Source of the DNA: Ceratothoa steindachneri
Lineage: Eukaryota; Arthropoda; Malacostraca; Isopoda; Cymothoidae
DNA: 64,000 nt
Direction of reading: 5' to 3'
NCBI GenBank assembly: GCA_963969495.1
Contig: OZ018330.1
Span: 72,689,954-72,753,953, forward strand
Shown: piece by piece, positions 1 through 11,514 of the stretch
Layout: each line of letters opens with the position of its first letter
Numbering within the stretch: the first letter of the stretch is position 1
Translations under genes and position numbers: made by a program
The notes under the pieces: generated by a model
The model's database searches: none
Seen by the model: the letters and a program-made list of their open reading frames with translations, nothing else
What the model was told of the DNA's origin: nothing

Positions 1-1224
1 ATTCGTCATTTGCAATGCTCTCCCTATCATTTTTTGTAAGCTCCTAATAATCTATCTAGCTGATACCAGCATAAACCCTAGCTGCTGGCAACTGCAGGAT
101 AATGTACCACACGCACACATACAGGTATGATATAAATTATAGAGAGAGAGTACCTAGAATAGGTTGTAAATAGATAAGTAATTAAGTTCTGGAATAATTG
201 AGATCAGCCATCTCTAACCCTTTTTGAACGAAAGGGACAATTTGAAAAGCAAAAATTAAAGTTAGATGCATTTTCTAATGACTGATATTAACATTATAAT
301 ATTCCATAATTCTAGTGGAAGTTGCAATATGCAGCACAAGTAAATAGTTCAAGTTCTGTTTCTTGTTTCTAGGTGAAAATGGATTATAATTAAGAGAAAT
401 TTAAGACTAAGGTAAAAATTAACTATAATGGTAAGAAATAAATTTTAATGTAGTCACTAATTATTGACAGATATGGTGAATAATTCAAATTCCATTTTAA
501 TCATACAAAGTTGTAATGCTGAATGTGAGACTAGACAGAACCTTCTAGCAAGCATATTGATATCTACTTCCATGTAACCTAAACTAAATCTCAAAAACTT
601 CATGTTACTAATTTCCTTTTCAAAAGTTGTTAACTAAACTTTGCCATGTCTATTATGCAGCCGATAAAATGCCTGGATGACTAAGATTTGTGACAAATGA
701 TACAAAATTAAATAAAAAATAGTTATTTCCTATCATTTTTATTCATGTGAGAGTCACAACCATCTTTAAGAAGGGCTAGAGTTTAAGGACCACTGGTTTA
801 GATAATCAGCTTAGAAGTTACATAGTACTTAAATAGAGTTTGTTCTTGAGTGAAGCATGTAGGTTTTTGTTTGGCGTAAGTTCACTTTCAATTCAGTCAT
901 AGAACAAAAGGGGTGCAGGAATGGAATACATTATGGATAAAATGGCCTGCCAAAGCAAAGATCAGCAATCAGAGAAGGCAGGGGGAATAAATAAAAATAA
1001 TTGGCAAGGGTTTTACCACTAATTTGCACTCATTTAAAATGCTTTTTAATGCTCAGTAAAAATCTACAGGACATAGCAACCACCATGATTTCAACCTCAA
1101 TTAGAACTCCAACCAGTAACATACCAAAGCTTATGTGGCTAACTTTGCTCTAAGTGGTAGGAGCCCTGGGGAGAGGGTTAATGAGGAAAAAAAATATTAA
1201 AATAAATTATTCCACATTTCCTAC
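1..1224. other. Intron or flank, no gene seen
   Basis: AT-rich sequence on the downstream side of the LRPPRC exon at 1225-1382. It has a short GA microsatellite near 141-150 and no long open frame on either strand. The next LRPPRC exon must lie here or beyond the left edge. I searched the minus strand for a phase-0 acceptor followed by PPR-like sequence and found none that convinced me. Confidence 0.5.
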
Positions 1225-1382
1225 CTGACAAAACCTTGCAATTAATCTATTGTATGTAATGTGATTTGGTTGAAGATTCTTCTCTTTAAGAGTTGACAAA
1301 AAATCATCAGGAGAAAACTTGTGTTCATTCTCCAGAAAGATCTCCAGTAGAGCATTGTAGTGACTGATGTCCAATGGTAGAC
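1225..1382 (-). CDS. LRPPRC: LRPPRC homologue, internal exon (PPR repeats)
   Basis: LRPPRC is a mitochondrial pentatricopeptide-repeat protein that binds and stabilises mitochondrial mRNAs with SLIRP; the fly homologue is bsf. On the minus strand a CAG acceptor (ATGCAG) precedes 158 nt that end in CAG before GTAGGA. The exon reads 2 nt plus 52 codons with no stop. Its translation contains LDISHYNALLEIF, then KFSPDDFLSTLKEKN, then LQPNHITYNRLIARFCQ. This is the PPR segment that in vertebrate LRPPRC follows the IWDTL motif (recalled pattern HYNALL...NE.KFSP.DFL...NIQPN..TYQRLIA). The 2-nt start joins exactly to the single G left by the exon at 6577-6705, and it ends in phase 0. The continuing exon is not visible. 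Recognition is from memory of the family; a protein search would settle it. Confidence 0.85.
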
Positions 1383-1494
1383 CTGCATGGGAATATGGGG
1401 GGGGCCTTAATATTTAAATAATAGCATTGGGGAGTTAGCCTGAATACTTAAATCATGTTTGACTAAGCTCTCCAAGTGGTCCATGGTTAAGGTC

Positions 1495-4400
1495 CATCCG
1501 CATTTTTTTTTTAACTCGTCCCTCTGGTGGGAACTGCATTCTAGGGCATAAGTCACTATAATTAAAATTTCAGTCTAGTACTAGAGTACTATTAAAATTC
1601 AAACAAACACACAAAATAAAAAAAAAAAGCACATTTGGCATTGATGCAAGACCAGCCTCCTCCCGGTGCAGGAACATGCAACCAACACTAAAGAGGGTAA
1701 AATTAAATGGAGGAGGCCAGCCTCTTACAAAAGCAAATGATCCGCAAGTCTGTGTGCACAAATCTGTTCTGAGTACACGGGACAAGCGGTAGTGACCTAC
1801 TCATATCAGTAAAGAGACCAGTAATATGTGATGATCACCTAGCCTGGGACAATCAACAAAAATGTGCTGAACAGTCTCGGGGGGGATAACAAAGTCATTG
1901 CAGTAAGTCACATGGAAGCGTTCAATCAAATGATGGTGCATCCTGCTGTGTGTACCCAATTCAAGATGGGAGAAAGCGACATGAAGACATTGTGATATTA
2001 GGGGGTATGCCCATGGGAACAATCACGGCACAATGGCATGCAACTTTAAGTTCTTCCCCCAGCCCTAAGAGCTGCCCTGATTCCTGCAATGCAGTCTGTG
2101 TGATGATGAGTGAAACGCTGGTATGGCCACCCAGTCCTCACAAACTTTTTTCAGGTTCATAGCTGCACTCATGGCCCACAATTCCCATTTGTCCATGAAG
2201 CAGGGAGTGTGGAGATTTCAATGCCCCAAAAGCATTCAGAGCACTTTGTCACTCACTATAGATCACAATCTGGTCTCCCGTACAGAGTGGTGTATGCAAC
2301 CAGCTCAGCAGTGGAAACAGATACAGCACCTGGTAGAGCACTGCTGACTTCAAAAAGAAGCCAACCCCATAGATCCAGCGTAACGCTAAGTATGCTCCTA
2401 AACGAATGAATGCAATACTTCCTAGTCCTAAACCCAAAGGGCTTAGGTTATGACTAGTGTGTCTCAGCTGCATAGGCAGCATCGAGACAAGGTTTCAGAT
2501 GCAGCGAGAACGGTTGGCAACTGGAGGAGGCGCCAGGCTCGCTCATTTACAGGCGCATTATGCACTGTGTACAATGCAGAGCAAGTGACATCTCCCTAAC
2601 TTCGACAAGTAGGATTTTAATAGGGGCCAGCAGAAGGTGCCAGTAGTAAAACGGAGACAAGTTTGTAGATCAAGTCTACCTTCCACAATACCCACTCACC
2701 TTCAGATGCATAAAACTCATATCCATAAACAAACTTCACACAAATAAAGGATAGGTAGAAAAGTAAGGCAGTAGGTCTATCAGTACCCAGAGTGCTGAAT
2801 GTCATGGAATGAAGAATATCCATGGCTCAGGTGTAAGAGACCCTAAGGCAGCACAAGTGAGGGGTCAGTCAAAAACAAGACAGCAAGGAAGGGTGTGAAT
2901 CCACCACTTCCCAGGCGAACTTCATTTAGGAACATGTCCAGGTTGGGGAGCTGTGGAAGGTGGCAGAAGTCCACCACTTTAATCTTGCCCAAGAAAAACA
3001 GAAACCTGTGCACTTCGACAAAGCAAGATAAAGTTCAATGCCTGTTGGAGTCAACCCTCCAGAGTTGCCATCTGGGTCGCACCAAAAGAAATTGAAAGGT
3101 GAGCCATGATGAGTGTAGCAAGAACACCTTCCGGGACACCCTCTTCCTTCTCCATTGGGTCGGAGAGGGCTGCCCCCACCGGTACATGTAATCATGATCT
3201 CACAAAAACTCAGAAATAATGATTGGTAGGCACCCCCTTGCCCCCATCATGTGGAGTCTCTATGATACTGTATCATCGGCCTTCTCCACATCGAAAAACA
3301 CAATGGAGTCGTGGTCACCTAAGTGTCGAAGCATGGCATAAAGGACATCATCCATCCACGCATGCAGCAGGAGTGGAATGCAACTTACTCAATGTAAACC
3401 TATCATTGAAGGGTTCTCCACATCTGGAGGTAAAGTCCAACATCACAACATGCATTAAATGCTGGAGGAGTAGCATCCCAGATAGAAAATGCAGAGAAAG
3501 CAGTTGCGACGGAGTCCATCATAAATGTGAGGTCTGAGATTGCAGTCCCATTCTCCTGGAGAACAGGAAGGGGGTCCTGCAAGAACTTGCCACAAATCCT
3601 TTTGGTTCACTTCCTCTTAAGTGAAGATACATATGCTTTCCAGGAAGAGCGGCATGCGTGCTTCGAAATATACTAGAACTTAGCCTTAGCTAAACAAAAT
3701 TCACAGACAATAAAATGGTTTGGGCGGCACTTACAGTACATGGATGGCATTATGCATGTGTTTGAGGGCCGTCTCATACTCAACTGACCACCACACAAGC
3801 ATTTGGCATGCAAAACAGCCAGACATTCTAGGAATAGTAGCTAGGCCCACAGCAAACTCAAGGACATCATCCACCAACCTACAATCCTTGACTGGGACAG
3901 AGAAATAAGTCACATCCTGAAATGTGGAGTATGCATACCTCCCTAACCCTTGGGAGGGGGGAGGGGGGTCTTTCAGGCAGTAGCAGTCCAGAAAATGACA
4001 TTTGAATGGGAAAGTGACCACTTCCCACCTAAAATCAGGCTGTGAATCCTGAGAGAAAACAGGAATAGATCAAGACAGGAAAATGAATCTGTTCTTGGGC
4101 AGTGATCAGTAAACATATCCACATTTAGGACACATCTCCAGCTCGTCGATCAGGGTGGCAAGGATTTGACCCCTGGAAGTGATTAAGTAGTCTCACCAGA
4201 AGGGGTCTCTACCATTCCAAGCCACAACATGGCTGAAGTCCCCTGTATGGCCAGCCTCCTCCAAAAAGTCATATAGTCCGCAAGTCTGTGTACATGAAAC
4301 TGTCCCAAGGACAGGTAGCATGTGCGAAGACCACCCTGAATGGGACATTCAGCAAGAATGTGCCAAACAGTCTGGGGGGGGCAACACAGTCATCGCAATA

Positions 4401-6030
4401 AAGTACAAGATGGCGGTGTATCCTTTGAGTTTGTCTAATTCGAAACGACAGAAAACAACCTAATAGCTAACAGGGAATGGGATGAAACAAGTCTCCACAG
4501 TTCCACTAGTTTGCCCAGCATCTGCTGCAATTCCTTTAAAGGAATATGTCTTACAGGCCTAACTCAGAGATGCAGGGGCTGTCTTAGAAAAGACCCTCGA
4601 GGAAATAATTGTCATTTTTGGAGGGAAAACTCCGTGCTCTGTTGGCTGAACAAAGCAGGGAAGGCACTGTCACCATTGTGGAGTAATCGGGGGAGGGTGA
4701 GCTCACTGTTTGAGTTTTTTCCTGTCTCTGCCTTAAAACATTTGGCAGGAGGGACAGCTTTAGAAGCAGGGGTCCCTCTTTTCGAGGATCCACTTCACCA
4801 GACCACCCAGTCCAGCCTTGTGTTGGCAAGTAGGAGCCGAAACTCCTTTGTTGCTATCCTACTTTGAGCAACTTTATGAACCCCAGAAGAAGGCCTTACA
4901 AACACCTTCAGGGGTGTTGCCTCCTGTGAGTCTAATGACTGTTGAGGTACATGGCCATTTCAACTTACACCAAATGGTCAGCGGGGGTGGGGGGGCTGGT
5001 TTTAGCTGAGACTAGACATGAACCCTTTGTGCTGCCAGCTCTACAGGGAAATGTATGGGTTCGGTAGAGCATGAAGAAGGGTTCCAAATGGGGGCAGAAA
5101 CTACCATGCTCATTGGCCTGGACGGGCCAGGAACAGATGAAACTTTTTTTTTTTAATATTGAGGAGGCACCAGGACCAAATCTTTAGCCTTGCGAGATGA
5201 GAGAAGATCAGCAGCATGAACAGAGAGGATTTCCTTCTCCTCCAGGAGATACACACCACATTGCTTCAAAGAACAGGATGTGGCTCTCTGCAATTGATAC
5301 ACTTGGCCATACATCAGAGGGATTTATCATGTATGGCCTTGGAACAACTTACACTGACTTCAGGTAAACCAACCTTTGCACGTTAATATAAGATTTGGAT
5401 GGCAGTACTACCACTTCAGCAGTGACACAAATGGCTTCACACAAGTAATAATACCAACTAGCCCAGACTGACTCAGAGAACTTGCCACAGTGCAACATAA
5501 CAAAGAGTGTAGGGGTGAGTCTTGAGGCCCCTCCCTGTTTTCCCATCACACATTCCACCTTGACTGCCACATAGTCAGCCAGCTCTAAGGTGATATCTTC
5601 TCAGTAGTCCACGAGCTCCCTTACATAAACCAATTCTTTAATGAAGTTCATGGTAGAGGGTATTGTCACACTCATTGATGAGCCTAAGAATGGTCTGCAA
5701 CAGTGGCCAGAAGACTCCCCTCTGAGAAATAGGTCATCTTCAGCTCTCTAGCAATTAAGCCAGCTAATGCTCTCCTTTGATGGATCATGTTGCCTTTGGC
5801 TAACAACCTGCCATCTGTGGAGTTAATAACAAGAAAGCATTTGAAGCCAGTGGGCTAAAACATGCTAGGTAATCTCTGAATTAGGAGCCCCAATGTAATT
5901 GAAGGTCCACTCAGAGCACTTGAAACTTTCGTCTGTCTGAACCTTCCAGTCCAAAGGTACATTGGTGTTAGATGTGCTGATCTTGGTATGGTCACTTAAA
6001 GCAGTCCATCCACAAGGTCATGAGCCTCAA
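1495..6030 (-). mobile_element. I-clade-like LINE, old degraded copy A
   Basis: This fills the 5.2-kb LRPPRC intron between the exons at 1225-1382 and 6577-6705. The 3' end lies near 1495-1600 and shows the family 3' UTR (a CTAGTACTAG-like core followed by A-rich sequence). ORF2 remains run from about 1740 to 4240, RNase H end first, then RT, then endonuclease. For example YATSSAVETDTAPGRAL at about 2300 is the antisense shadow of the RNase H region, aligning with the copy at 52.8 kb. ORF1 remains occupy about 4460-6020, including the nucleocapsid-like part. Every frame is interrupted many times. The copy is 5' truncated near 6030. A second piece of the family 3' end sits inside it at 4243-4455. 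Confidence 0.85.
4243..4455 (-). repeat. Extra 3'-end fragment of the same LINE inside copy A
   Basis: The endonuclease region of copy A breaks off near 4243. It is followed by about 210 bp matching the end of ORF2 (the part equivalent to 1730-1990 and to 52150-52400), and endonuclease/ORF1 sequence resumes near 4456. This is either a small separate insertion or a recombination product. Confidence 0.65.
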
Positions 6031-6576
6031 TGAACTCTGCCAACCAGATGATGTGCCCCATTTTGTGTATCCATAATTTTTTTCTTTTGTTTACTAGCAG
6101 TGGATACACTGTCAGTCAGGCTAGTGAAATCTGTGTGCATTTAGGTTTGGATGGTGACTACATTGAAACCTTGGCAGGGCAACATGTATGATGGAGTTTA
6201 TTTTTTATTATTATTTCATGATCCCTTCAAGTAGCCACCAATAAGGGAGTGAGAGTTTCACCCAGTAAGGCTTTGCTTATATTTGGAACCAATCCCTGCA
6301 AGGGGATGCAGCCTGGGATTAATTAACAAGGAATGTATTATAGAATGAAGCAGATCAAACGAACAGTACACTTGTAATCATCTATTAAACTGCTGTTTTA
6401 GCCTGAAAAAAAATGACAAACTGATTATACCAAAATTAATACATGGTAAACACAGAATTGCCAATTAGATTAACCTAGCTGAGACTTCAAAAAAATAATA
6501 ATTATTATTTTCCATAGAATGAAAGGAATAAGATGAAAGCTTTTCAAAAGTGAGCTATTGTAGGAATTACATTTAC
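6031..6576. other. Intron sequence, nothing recognised
   Basis: AT-rich intronic sequence between the truncated 5' end of LINE copy A and the LRPPRC exon. No open frame or repeat recognised. The last bases form the splice donor of the exon on the minus strand (GTAAAT at 6576-6571). Confidence 0.5.
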
Positions 6577-6705
6577 CGTGTTCCTGACACATTGTCCATA
6601 TGTCCATCACCATTTCAATATTTGTTTTAGCATCTTCCCTGCTTGCAGAAGTCCGGCAACAGTGCAACAGAAACAGGATTTGTTGAGGAGTTATTGGAAC
6701 CCCAC
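6577..6705 (-). CDS. LRPPRC: LRPPRC homologue, internal exon
   Basis: On the minus strand a TTTTTATAG acceptor precedes 129 nt that end in CACG before GTAAAT. The exon reads 2 nt, 42 codons and 1 nt without a stop. The first 2 nt complete the AG[T] serine begun by the exon at 23855-24030. The last G joins the GT of the exon at 1225-1382 to give glycine. The peptide includes GVPITPQQILFLLHCC and IEMVMDIWTMCQEHG. These occupy the place of the LRSCGSLLPE...IWDTLQKLG stretch that precedes SHYNALL in vertebrate LRPPRC. Order, spacing and splice phase all agree with one gene. The flanking introns are 17.1 kb and 5.2 kb and are filled by transposons. Identity of this short exon on its own would be weak; it rests on the phased chain of three. 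Confidence 0.82.
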
Positions 6706-7309
6706 CTATAAAAATAAATTGTGGGTGAAACAGACAATGAAGCCAATATATTCTTAGAGGTCAACCATAACCATGTGAGATTCTTTTTAACAATTTCAAG
6801 ATTCCATCTAGCAGCCACCAACAAGGTCACAGCCCTCAAAATTACAAAGATTAAAATATCTTTAGGCTACTTTGAAATAAAAATTCTAAAAAATGACCAA
6901 TAAACTATCAAAAAAATTATACTCATACAAATAAAAAATATAAATACTAAGGAAGTGGATGCCTCCTCCAAAGACTCCATGCCACAGGAGTGCACCCCCA
7001 ACACAAATGCCCCCTATGTCTCTGTACCAGGACAATTATGAAGCTCTCATAGACAAGGGCATTCAACCAAAAGGTGTCTTTCTTTGCCTGGGAGAGCAAA
7101 GCATCTTGAAAGAAGGATTCAGTCAAGCACTTCATCAAATGACACCACCCTGTGATGGATAGCACTAGTCCCCTGCCACACACTGCTTGGAGATCCCACC
7201 AAAATGATTAAATAATAATTTTTTAAGAGGTTAAAAAGTGATAGAAAGATTGGAATGAATGGTGCGGAGATTATGTAAGGGTGACTGAAGTGAGTTAAAC
7301 ACTCTCCTG
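6706..7309. other. Intron sequence with one unexplained open frame
   Basis: Start of the 17.1-kb LRPPRC intron. Positions 6956-7190 have a more balanced base composition than their AT-rich surroundings. They carry a 67-codon plus-strand frame (6959-7162) and an opposing minus frame. I recognise neither, and no splice sites clearly bound them. A decayed repeat is the likeliest explanation. Confidence 0.35.
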
Positions 7310-7556
7310 TGAGTGAGCTCAATTTGGAAGAGACAAACAACCTAAAGTTATCAAAGCATTGGTGGTTTGGGTGGAAAAATGAGGAGGATAGTCCTTGGGC
7401 AAAAAAATGGGCACAATGGCATGCAACTTTAAATTTCCATCCACCATTATCCATGTTGTTTGCCATGCACATTGATTCCTGCCATGTGGAGTGGGGAAGA
7501 GCAAAATGCTGATCTGGTTGTTCAGTCTGAGCAGACACAGCCTGGTGGCTGCCAAA
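7310..7556 (-). mobile_element. I-clade-like LINE, fragment of the ORF2 C-terminus
   Basis: A short minus-strand piece matching the ORF2 end. The minus translation contains QPDQHFALPH followed by KFKVACHCAHF. These correspond to RPDQRFALPH and ELKVACHCAAT in the copy at 52.4-52.6 kb. Both ends are truncated and no 3' UTR is attached. Confidence 0.75.
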
Positions 7557-7610
7557 AGGGCATAGCCACCAAAATTAAAAATTATTCTTTTTTTTTAATA
7601 CACTACAACA

Positions 7611-8851
7611 AGGGAAACATGAGTGTGAGAAGCTGATTGTTTTGAGGGATAAGTGAGTGTGTCAGATACTTGCAGAATGCATATGCAATGTTTGAGTGAA
7701 GTGAATAATAATTGGGTTGTTGGGCAGTTGTATGATAGAGTAAAAGAAGGTGAATGTGCCTTTACCAGAGGAGCAATAGACACAGGAGCATTAGGAAATG
7801 CCAGAATGGTATGCGATATTGAGTGGTATCTGTATGTCAGTTAAGTTGATAATTACTGGTTTGGGAGTTAGTGAAGTGATTGCTTAGGAGAAAGTACAGG
7901 TGCCAGTGAGTCTTGGATGAGCAGATACCTTGCGTTATTTACTGAGAATTAACTTTCTGCAAGAAAATGGATTATCAATGGATAGAGAAATAGTGTGCCA
8001 TGCAAGGAGGAGAAAAAAATTGTAAGATGCATGGAGATAAAAGATGTGATGTAAACAGAGAAAGAGATCTAAGATAGAGGCTGGATGGAAGTATAATTTG
8101 AATTTAATGGTATGATTCAGCAGGAAGTAGGTGATGAGAAAGGTTTTGAGTAATGAGGATATTTTGGACATGCAAGATATCATCTAATGGTTCAGAAGCT
8201 GAAGATGTGTATTCAGAGAAGAATTAGACTGAATGAATGGTCTGAATGTTTGACAGCACTTAAAAAATAAGCAAAAGATGTTGTGATATGTATGGATGTT
8301 GCACATTAGGTTAGACATAGGGATGGAGAAATTCTTGTTGCTGTGATACTGTTAGTTGGTATGATAGTTTCAGACACATGGAAAAATTTAAGTTATGGGA
8401 ATGTATAAAATAAAGTGATTAATCCATTTTTCTTGACTTTTTCAAATGATGTTGCTGCTAGGTGTGAAAGTTGTCAGAGGAAAGATACAGGATGTGAAAG
8501 TGAAGCCCCCATCGTTGAAAATTGATGCAAGAGCCATTTTAGATGGTTGTGATTGATTGTGTCTAGGATTTAGAACAGGTGCTGGGAATATTGGAATGGT
8601 TGTAACAGTGGATCACATGAGCAAGTTAACATATGCTGCTAAATTTGAAAGATAAATATGAGTGTGTGCAGATAGTGGACCAGATTTGTTCATTGAAGTG
8701 AATGTTAAAGTCAAAGTAGTGTGAATGATAATGGTCCAGAATTTTGGGATGAAAGAATATTGAGAGAGAATAGAGTGAGCATGTGAAAATGACCAGGTAT
8801 ATGCCTTAGTCGATGTGATTGAAGGATTGGCTGAAAGACTGATACACACAG
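7611..8851 (+). pseudogene. Decayed Ty3/Gypsy-like pol fragment (OTU end, second retropepsin, integrase)
   Basis: Plus-strand relative of the element at 42.6-49.0 kb, heavily frameshifted. In order I see the end of the OTU-like domain (HMQCLSEVNNNWV, against HLQCLSGVHYNWV in the better copy), a retropepsin-like motif (AIDTGA against LIDTGA), and the spacer CMDVAH. Integrase core pieces follow: IGMVVTVDH, DNGPEFWDE, and a damaged GLAER-like end at about 8825-8843. A deletion joins the OTU end directly to the second retropepsin. The fragment stops at 8851, where a hAT-like transposon is inserted, and continues at 11507. It belongs to the same family but is far older than the 42.6-49.0 kb copy. 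Confidence 0.8.
8844..8851. repeat. 8-bp target-site duplication, left copy
   Basis: ACACACAG immediately precedes the left terminal repeat (TAGGGTGTCCCA) and recurs exactly at 11507-11514 after the right terminal repeat. Confidence 0.85.
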
Positions 8852-9028
8852 TAGGGTGTCCCAGAAAATTCAAGATGGTAATACACACTCCAACACATGA
8901 AGCTTTGGTTGCCTCATGTGTGAAAGTAAATACTGTAAAATTTTATTTAATTTTGGCTATATTTACTGGTAGCACGAATTGTCTACTTTGTGTATTTTGA
9001 GTGATATTGACCACTTTAAGAAATGATG

Positions 9029-9049
9029 TTTTTTTCTTCTCTTCCTCAG
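9029..9049 (+). promoter_or_regulatory. Putative 3' splice acceptor before the transposase
   Basis: A pyrimidine tract at 9029-9046 followed by CAG at 9047-9049 lies 14 nt before the ATG at 9064. It suggests the transposase transcript had an intron in its leader, with the 5' donor somewhere upstream. No experimental support. Confidence 0.45.
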
Positions 9050-9063
9050 ATAGCTGAAACGCA

Positions 9064-11215
9064 ATGGCACATACTCGGCGATCACAAGATACACTTTTTG
9101 ATGTGGACTCTTCTGAAAGCTTTCCCAGGAACAGGATGCCCTCTCAGAAGGAGGTGTTGGCCATGTTCTTGTTCCACCATGTCAATAAGGAGGAGTTCGT
9201 CACGGCAGCTGCTAGCTCCACCACCAACAAGATCTTTTACTTCTGGAAGAAGGCCAACATTCCAACATCTGACCCTTCTTATGACAAGAAGAAAGTCATG
9301 AAGCTTTTCAGCGACTTCAAAACAATGAAGAAGCTGAAGAATTGCAAGGCAGAGATGGAGGTGGCCCATGTGGATGCCCTAACTTCAAGAATACCAGGAG
9401 GACAAGGAGTTCCTGGGGTTCCAACGTGAAGACAGGATGAGCTCTTCAATGGCTGGGGTCAACCAAACTTCAGTGAAGAAGCAGAAATGGGCCTGGCTGA
9501 AGAGGAAGTGAGAGGATGACCGACGAGAGAGGGAGGCCGCAGCTGTGTCTTCCATGTTGACGAAGGATGTCGCTCTCGAGACATCTTCGTGGTCGTCATC
9601 GTCGACCGAATATATGTTCTTGGGTCCAACGCCTGCGAAATCACCTTGTCATAACCGTCCAGCGAACAAGTTAAACAAGGAGATGACCCTGTCGTGGGAT
9701 AGGGACAACCTGTCGGTTTGGGCTGCCACCTCGTATTCGCAGCGACTGGCATCGCTCTTGGCCACAACATCGACGAGATGACCCTGTCCCGCTCCTCTGT
9801 TCACCGCGCTCGATTGAAGAACAGAGAGGAGATCGCGGCTTCAATGGCCTGGGGCACGGAAGTACTCTTGGTCCTCCACTGGGACGGGAAGCTCCTCCCT
9901 AATATCACGGACGGCAAATCACTGGAGGAGAGGATCGCAGTCTTGGTCACTGGGGAGGACACAGAGGAACTCCTGGGCGTCCTTGTTTCCGCTGACGGAA
10001 CAGGAAGAGCCATGGCCGAGACAGTCTTGAAGCTTGTCCGGGAGAATGGCCTGGAAACCCGCATCATTGGCATGGGGTTCGACACCGCAGCGTCCAATAC
10101 TGGCCTCGTGCAAGGGGCGTGTATGCGGATCGAGCGGTAGCTTCACCGTCCCCTGCTCTGGTTGGCGTGCCGGCACCATGTCTATGAGTTTGTGCTGCAG
10201 GACGTCTTCAAATGCTGCCACTCTCATTCTTCTGGCCCGGACATTGCCCTCTTCAAGAAGCTGCAGACACGATGGCCATTTATCGAACAAAGCAAGGCCA
10301 AGCCCTTGGACACCGACTCCTTGTCGGCCGAGCAGGACACCTGGCGGCAGTCCATGACCAAACTCGTGCGACAGCTCTTGGAGACTGGATCTCATCCGCG
10401 CGAAGACTACCAAGAGCTGATCCAGCTCTGTCTCACATTCCTGGGCGGTGACATGCCAAAGTCCTTCAGAGTTCCTGGCGCTTACCACATGGCCCACTGG
10501 ATGGCGAAAGGGATTTACGCCATCAAGATCACGCTCTTCGCCGATCAGCTCCAATTGATCCGTCGGGAAGAGAAGGAAATGATGCAAATGTCGTTTTTCG
10601 TGACAATGGTGTACATCAAGTACTAGAACGAAGCGTCCATTGCCGCCCACGCCCCGAAGAACGACAGGGATTTCATCCAAGACATCGCGGACTACGGGGA
10701 TCGGAGCGTAGCCGCTGTCGCCCACCGTGCCATGCGCCGACACCTGTGGTACCTGTCGCATGACCTGATCGGGCTAGAGCTCTTCGACGAGAGAGTGGAC
10801 GAGAGGGAAAATATCGCCATCGTCCAGGCCATGAAGACACGACCGGAATTAAAGAAGAGCTCACGACGACTTCTGAGAAAGAATCTTAACCTGGAAGCCA
10901 CTTTCCACCTGGGCAACGGTCCGATCGTCGAACCTTATCAAAAGCCTTCTGGGAGAACAAACCTTCCTCAACGAAAATGTGGCGACCTGGCCATCCAACC
11001 CCCTGTACCAGCTGGCCCAGAAGCGGATTGCTATCCTCCGTGTGACCACCGACGTGGCCGAGCGTGGCATCACCCTCGTAAAGCGATTCCTCGGTCAGTG
11101 GACCAAGAGCGAGGAAGAGATGCAGTTCCTCCTGACGACAGTCCCGCTCCACACACGGACGGTGCAGAAAAAGACAAAGGAGCAGCTGAAGACCAAGGTG
11201 GTCAAGGATGTATAA
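9064..11215 (+). pseudogene. hAT-like transposase pseudogene
   Basis: Belongs to a protein family I have seen widely in arthropods, usually annotated as uncharacterised and resembling hAT transposases. Motifs in order are FYFWKKANIPT, AHVDAL, an SLGHN-like IALGHNIDEM, LHWDGKLL (acid), FDTAASNTG (acid), LACRHH (the CxxH of the RNase-H-like fold), HMAHWMAKGIYAIK, LWYLSHDLIGLELF and TDVAERGITLVKRF near the C-terminus. It would have cut and reinserted DNA at the ends of the surrounding element. Breaks seen: frameshift near 9390, stop near 9517, frameshift near 9715, stop at 10138-10140, stop at 10624-10626, and frameshift near 10915. The frame is restored at 10979-11215 and ends in TAA. The superfamily assignment is inferred from motif order and the 8-bp duplication. 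Confidence 0.8.
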
Positions 11216-11506
11216 GACAACCGAAGAGGTGGTGAAGGGGCCCTTCCAGGATCTGAGACTTATTAGCTGATGTTCTGCATTATCATTTGTCTCCAACCCT
11301 CATCTTGAATAAATTATCTTCCATTTTTTGCCTTTTTTCTCTCTTTCATGATGGTTTCTCTAGAGAAACAATCATTTTGTGCTACCAGAAAATATGGACC
11401 AATTTTGATGAAACTTTCTCTGAATCATTTCCACACATGTACGAGCAAGGGCTGGTATCGATACCACCAAGTTTGATTTTCACTTATATGACTTTGGAAC
11501 ACCCTA

Positions 11507-11514
11507 ACACACAG
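11507..11514. repeat. 8-bp target-site duplication, right copy
   Basis: ACACACAG, identical to 8844-8851, directly after the right terminal inverted repeat. Confidence 0.85.

Larger units (their letters stand above)
8852..11506 (+). mobile_element. hAT-like DNA transposon, 2655 bp, inactivated
   Basis: The ends are TAGGGTGTCCCA at 8852 and its imperfect reverse complement TGGAACACCCTA ending at 11506 (11 of 12 positions pair). ACACACAG flanks both sides. An 8-bp duplication is typical of hAT elements and also of P elements; the encoded protein has hAT-like motifs. The flanking sequence on both sides belongs to one Ty3/Gypsy integrase gene, which confirms the boundaries independently. Its interior is noticeably richer in GC than the intron around it. 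Confidence 0.85.

Noticed and set aside
1..43. Possible next LRPPRC exon on the minus strand (ELTKNDRESIANDE)
   Set aside because: Open only briefly, weak acceptor, and no resemblance to the PPR sequence expected there.
9082..10761. Minus-strand frames of 95-280 codons across the hAT region
   Set aside because: Antisense to the plus-strand transposase pseudogene, whose conserved motifs explain the sequence.
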